The notes beneath the pieces are model-generated. The model did not search any database. It saw nothing but the letters and a program-made list of their open reading frames with translations, and was not told the origin of the DNA. DNA of 7,927 nt from Methanoregula sp. (lineage in GTDB: Archaea > Halobacteriota > Methanomicrobia > Methanomicrobiales > Methanospirillaceae). This document shows positions 5,656 to 7,927 of the stretch, one piece after another; the stretch's first letter is position 1; every line of letters starts with the position of its first letter. The position numbers and the translations under genes are program-made. The stretch covers positions 1,335 to 9,261 of the forward strand of contig PMDE01000020.1 of NCBI GenBank assembly GCA_003154335.1, given 5' to 3'.

Positions 5656-6408
5656 ATGGTCAGAAAACCGGCAAAGATGTACAGGAACATTTCAAAGAAA
5701 GCCTATACGCGACGAGAATATATGGGTGGTGTTCCGGGGAGCAAGATTGTACAGTTCGAGATGGGAAACCTCTCCCAGGAATTCCCGACTGAAGTTGACC
5801 TGATTGTTGAAGAGTCATGCCAGATCCGGCACAGTGCACTTGAGGCTGCCCGTATTACGGTCAACCGCAGGCTGATGAAAAGTGTCGGCAGGTCAAACTT
5901 CCATTTCAAGGTCCGGATTTTCCCACACCACGTCCTGCGTGAGAACAAGCAGGCAACCGGCGCCGGTGCAGACCGTGTGTCAGAAGGGATGCGTCTTGCA
6001 TTCGGAAAAGCCGTCGGTACCGCAGCCCGCGTAGATGCAAACCAGAAAATCCTGACGGTCTACTCCACTCCCCAGTACCTGGAAAAAGTCAAGGACGCTC
6101 TTAACCACGGCGGCCACAAGCTCCCGACCCCTTCGCACCTCAAGGTCAGCGAGATCAAGGTCAGCGGCAGGATCGTCGCAGCACCGAAGCTTGTGGGCGA
6201 GAGAGTAGTAGAAGCCCCCAAGGTCGAGGAAGTCGCAGCAGAACCCGCCAAGGGACCCGCCGAAGCACCCGCAAAGGGTGGCAAGGCCGGAGCGACGGGT
6301 AAGGGAGCGGCAGCCGCAGCAGCAAAGGCAGAACCTGCCAAGGCCGATGAGAAGAAAGGCGCAGCTCATGGCCCGTCTCACGGAAAGGGCGGTAAGGATA
6401 AGAAGTAA
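5656..6408 (+). CDS. rpl10e: Large-subunit ribosomal protein L10e/L16 (uL16) with long low-complexity C-terminal tail
   Basis: This is a large-subunit ribosomal protein that sits near the central protuberance and the A-site tRNA path. The N-terminal 170 residues match the archaeal/eukaryotic L10e family: MVRKPAKMYRNISKKAYTRR (1-20), EYMGGVPGSKIVQFEMGN (21-38), FHFKVRIFPHHVLRENK (82-98), the GAGADRVSEGMRLAFGK stretch (102-118) and HGGHKLPTPSHLKV (151-164). Family members are usually about 165-180 residues. This one has an extra ~80-residue tail (171-250) rich in Ala, Lys, Gly and Pro, with PAKGPAEAPAKGGKAG (198-213), a run of seven alanines (218-223 region) and a basic, His-containing end. The tail is in frame and uses the same G/C-ending codons as the core, so it is not a frameshift product. 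Start supported by AGGAG at normal spacing. The gene is monocistronic by promoter and terminator. Confidence 0.95.
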   Translation: MVRKPAKMYRNISKKAYTRREYMGGVPGSKIVQFEMGNLSQEFPTEVDLIVEESCQIRHSALEAARITVNRRLMKSVGRSNFHFKVRIFPHHVLRENKQATGAGADRVSEGMRLAFGKAVGTAARVDANQKILTVYSTPQYLEKVKDALNHGGHKLPTPSHLKVSEIKVSGRIVAAPKLVGERVVEAPKVEEVAAEPAKGPAEAPAKGGKAGATGKGAAAAAAKAEPAKADEKKGAAHGPSHGKGGKDKK

Positions 6409-6444
6409 TTTTTTTTATCAGATACGTTTTTTTTGGTTTTTTTT
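6409..6444 (+). terminator. Triple T8 terminator after rpl10e
   Basis: Three runs of eight T residues (6409-6416, 6427-6434, 6437-6444) begin directly at the stop codon. Repeated oligo-T tracts on the non-template strand are the intrinsic termination signal of archaeal RNA polymerase. Having three in 36 nt implies efficient termination and a short family of 3' ends for a highly expressed gene. Confidence 0.85.
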
Positions 6445-6484
6445 CAATAGTTTTCCTTACTTACGAATGTGTGCTCGGGTAAGG

Positions 6485-6513
6485 TATTGGTACGGAAAAA
6501 GAATGTACCGATA
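6485..6513. terminator. Hairpin between convergent genes
   Basis: TATTGGTAC (6485-6493) and GTACCGATA (6505-6513) are inverted repeats pairing at 8 of 9 positions, the ninth being a G/T wobble on one strand. The loop is 11 nt. On the minus strand the loop contains T5. It lies between the 3' end of rpl10e and the 3' end of the minus-strand small ORF, 12 nt beyond that ORF's stop. It may end the minus-strand transcript or protect its 3' end, and it may block readthrough from the other side. Confidence 0.45.
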
Positions 6514-6524
6514 ATATAGATTTT

Positions 6525-6764
6525 TTAAGGAATTTCTTTGAGTTTTTGGGCGACTTCTGATTGCAGATCCTTTGGCAGGCACAAACAATGGAAGATGCCG
6601 GGGAGGATCTTTTTCATCACTTCTTTGCCTTTTGGGGTTTTAACAAAATCAACGATTGCCTTCTGACCCTCGGGTGATGAGAGATAAGTACGGATCATTT
6701 CCTGTCCCTGGGGAGATGCAAGATATGAGGTGATTATTGATTTCATGGGATCGATGGTTACCAC
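6525..6764 (-). CDS. Small hypothetical protein with three 13-residue tandem repeats
   Basis: This is an ORF of 79 codons from a GTG, or 73 from the ATG at 6746. I do not recognise a named family. Residues 11-49 are three consecutive 13-residue repeats: ITSYLASPQGQEM, IRTYLSSPEGQKA and IVDFVKTPKGKEV, with consensus I-x-x-Y/F-L/V-x-S/T-P-x-G-Q/K-E/K. They are followed by MKKILPGIFHCLCLP and a charged tail. The repeat is amphipathic and predicts short helices joined at the S/T-P-x-G turns. There is no signal peptide or transmembrane helix, so it is probably cytoplasmic. AAGGAG lies 2 nt before the GTG and 20 nt before the ATG, so neither start is well supported. The repeat at protein level, with varied codons, is good evidence that this is a real gene. 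It stands alone and is convergent with rpl10e. Confidence 0.65.
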   Translation of the reverse strand: MVTIDPMKSIITSYLASPQGQEMIRTYLSSPEGQKAIVDFVKTPKGKEVMKKILPGIFHCLCLPKDLQSEVAQKLKEIP

Positions 6765-6933
6765 GGCTCCTTGGATTGCTTATGGGAGTTGACCGGGATG
6801 GTGGATAAAGGGAGTGGGATGCTGGGGTGTGTGAAGAAGTAAGATTTTTTCTTTCACTCCGCGAAAATGATCCCTTTATTACGGTAAGAATCTTGTGTAA
6901 ATCAGGGATTTATGAAAGCCCACAGAGGCATTC
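6765..6933. promoter_or_regulatory. Divergent intergenic region between the small repeat ORF and the ASCH gene
   Basis: This stretch separates two divergent genes. For the plus-strand gene, CTTTATTA (6874-6881) is a possible TATA element, and GAGG (6925-6928), 5 nt before the ATG, is a possible ribosome binding site. ATCCCT (6870-6875) is inverted as AGGGAT (6904-6909), bracketing the expected transcription start. For the minus-strand gene, CTTTATCC (about 6803-6810) is a weak TATA candidate. None of these is strong. Confidence 0.35.
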
Positions 6934-7335
6934 ATGGACGTTTTGCTGTCAATTAAGCCAAAATATGTGAAGTCAATTATTGAGGGGGATAAGCGGTACG
7001 AGTTCCGGAAAAAGATCTTCAAAAACCGCGAGATCAACCGGATTTACATCTATTCTTCATCACCCGTGAAAAAAATCGCAGGGACGTTTGAGATCGGGGG
7101 CATTCTGGAAGATCATCCGTGTGATCTATGGGATATGGTGAAAGAATTTGCCGGCATCGATAACAGGGATTTCTTTGCATACTTTGAGGGAAAGTCACAG
7201 GCATTTGCAATAAAGATTCAGAACCTCCGGGAATTTAGCGAACCGATCGATCCGTATGAAACGATGCCGGGATTTGTGCCGCCGCAGTCGTATTGTCATA
7301 TGGACGGGGAAAAGTGTCTGGCAGCCCAACGATGA
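6934..7335 (+). CDS. ASCH/PUA-like domain protein
   Basis: This is a 133-residue single-domain protein. The N-terminal stretch LLSIKPKYVKSIIEGDKRYE (4-23), continuing FRKKIF, carries the ASCH family pattern: I-K-P, a helix, G-x-K-x-x-E-x-R. IYIYSSSPVKKIAGTFEIGG (37-56) gives the beta-barrel strands, and FAIKIQNLREF (91-101) plus a closing PPQSYCH (116-122) complete the fold. ASCH domains are PUA-like and are generally thought to bind RNA; some members hydrolyse N4-acetylcytidine. Which activity applies here cannot be read from sequence. The stop overlaps the start of the DUF488 gene by ATGA, so the two are translated together and probably act in one process. Codons lean more to A/T endings than in the ribosomal or transporter genes, consistent with an accessory origin. 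The start has a short-spaced GAGG. Confidence 0.85.
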   Translation: MDVLLSIKPKYVKSIIEGDKRYEFRKKIFKNREINRIYIYSSSPVKKIAGTFEIGGILEDHPCDLWDMVKEFAGIDNRDFFAYFEGKSQAFAIKIQNLREFSEPIDPYETMPGFVPPQSYCHMDGEKCLAAQR

Positions 7336-7927
7336 CGCATCAACCGCAACCAAAACAATGCTTCACAATCGGCTACGGGAATTACCCGATTGACCGGTTC
7401 ATCACCTTTTTACAAAATATCAATATCGATTTGATCATCGATGTCCGGAGTTCTCCGTACAGCCGGTTCAATCCGCATTTTAACCGGGAAAATCTTGAAA
7501 ATTCCTTAAACCGGAGTGACATCGGTTACCGGTACCTGGGAGATAAGATTGGAGGAAGGTATACTGATCCCAGTCTACTTTATCCTGACGGTACGGTCAA
7601 CTACCGGAAAGTTCAGAATACGGAAAAATTCCAGGAAGGTATTAATGATGTGTTATCGATAATTTCCAGCGGGAAGAAGCTTGCATTGATGTGTGCCGAG
7701 AAGGAGCCGGAGCGATGCCACCGGTTTGCTTTGATATCGCCGGTTCTTCAAGCCAAGGGAATTTCTGTAATTCACGCCCGACCGGAGGGAAAGTTGCAAA
7801 CGAATGAGGAATTGGAGCAGGAGTTGGTCAAACCGGTTGGGGATAGTAAGCAGACAACGATTATTGATGATCCTGTTGATCAGATTGAGATTATGTATGA
7901 AAAACTGAATAAGAAAATCGCCTATAA
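7332..7927 (+). CDS. DUF488 family protein (runs off right edge)
   Basis: 198 codons are present with no stop, so the C-terminus is missing. DUF488 hallmarks are clear: the opening strand FTIGYGNYPIDRFI (11-24), IIDVRSSPYSRFNPHF (35-50), YRYLGDKIGGR (67-77) and the signature LMCAEKEPERCHR (119-131), with Cys121, Cys129 and His130. The conserved Asp-Val-Arg and the CAE-x-x-P-x-x-CHR cluster suggest a catalytic or nucleic-acid-related pocket, but the family has no firmly established reaction that I can name. Members are usually near 150-200 residues, so the missing part is probably short. The tail after 155 (Glu/Lys-rich) may be linker-like. The gene begins inside the end of the ASCH gene (ATGA overlap) and belongs to the same transcript. 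Confidence 0.9.
   Translation, partial: MTHQPQPKQCFTIGYGNYPIDRFITFLQNINIDLIIDVRSSPYSRFNPHFNRENLENSLNRSDIGYRYLGDKIGGRYTDPSLLYPDGTVNYRKVQNTEKFQEGINDVLSIISSGKKLALMCAEKEPERCHRFALISPVLQAKGISVIHARPEGKLQTNEELEQELVKPVGDSKQTTIIDDPVDQIEIMYEKLNKKIAY

Noticed and set aside
5980..6381. Minus-strand ORFs opposite the rpl10e tail, rich in Cys/Gly or Ala
   Set aside because: Their biased composition simply mirrors the low-complexity Ala/Lys/Gly/Pro tail on the coding strand.
6912..6956. 14-codon ORF overlapping the start of the ASCH gene in another frame
   Set aside because: No ribosome binding site; the ASCH frame begins at 6934 with a plausible GAGG and a full domain.

Overview
This 7.9 kb window is archaeal and most likely from a methanogen of the order Methanomicrobiales (Methanoregula-like). 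That assignment rests on recall of protein families, not on a search. Archaeal markers are GatD (the asparaginase-like subunit of the archaeal Glu-tRNA(Gln) amidotransferase), an L10e/L16-type ribosomal protein, TATA-box promoters, oligo-T terminators, and at least one gene that looks leaderless. I see no tRNA, rRNA, CRISPR array, transposase or integrase.

Left part (1-2475, all minus strand), in transcription order: an HTH regulator (2475-1942), argininosuccinate lyase argH (1894-413), and the first ~130 codons of gatD running off the left edge. The three genes are tightly packed. argH and gatD meet at an unusual junction: the gatD reading frame may begin at an ATA codon overlapping the argH stop, in place of the usual ATG/TGA overlap.

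Middle part (2476-5534, plus strand): a divergent promoter region of about 190 bp rich in small palindromes and direct repeats, followed by a complete NitT/TauT (SsuA/SsuC/SsuB-type) ABC importer: lipoprotein, permease and ATPase. The regulator transcribed away from this region is the obvious candidate to bind it. The substrate cannot be read from the sequence. The most striking feature of the window is the binding lipoprotein. Its two halves are in reversed order relative to the rest of the family, and the last residues join smoothly to the start of the first half, so it looks like a circular permutation.

Right part (5535-7927): ribosomal protein L10e with a strong TATA box, a long Ala/Lys/Gly/Pro-rich tail and a triple T8 terminator. 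Next comes a convergent small ORF encoding three 13-residue tandem repeats, with a hairpin between it and the ribosomal gene. Last is a plus-strand two-gene unit, an ASCH/PUA-like protein overlapping a DUF488 protein by ATGA, which runs off the right edge. The end of the window has the look of an accessory segment, with more A/T-ending codons.
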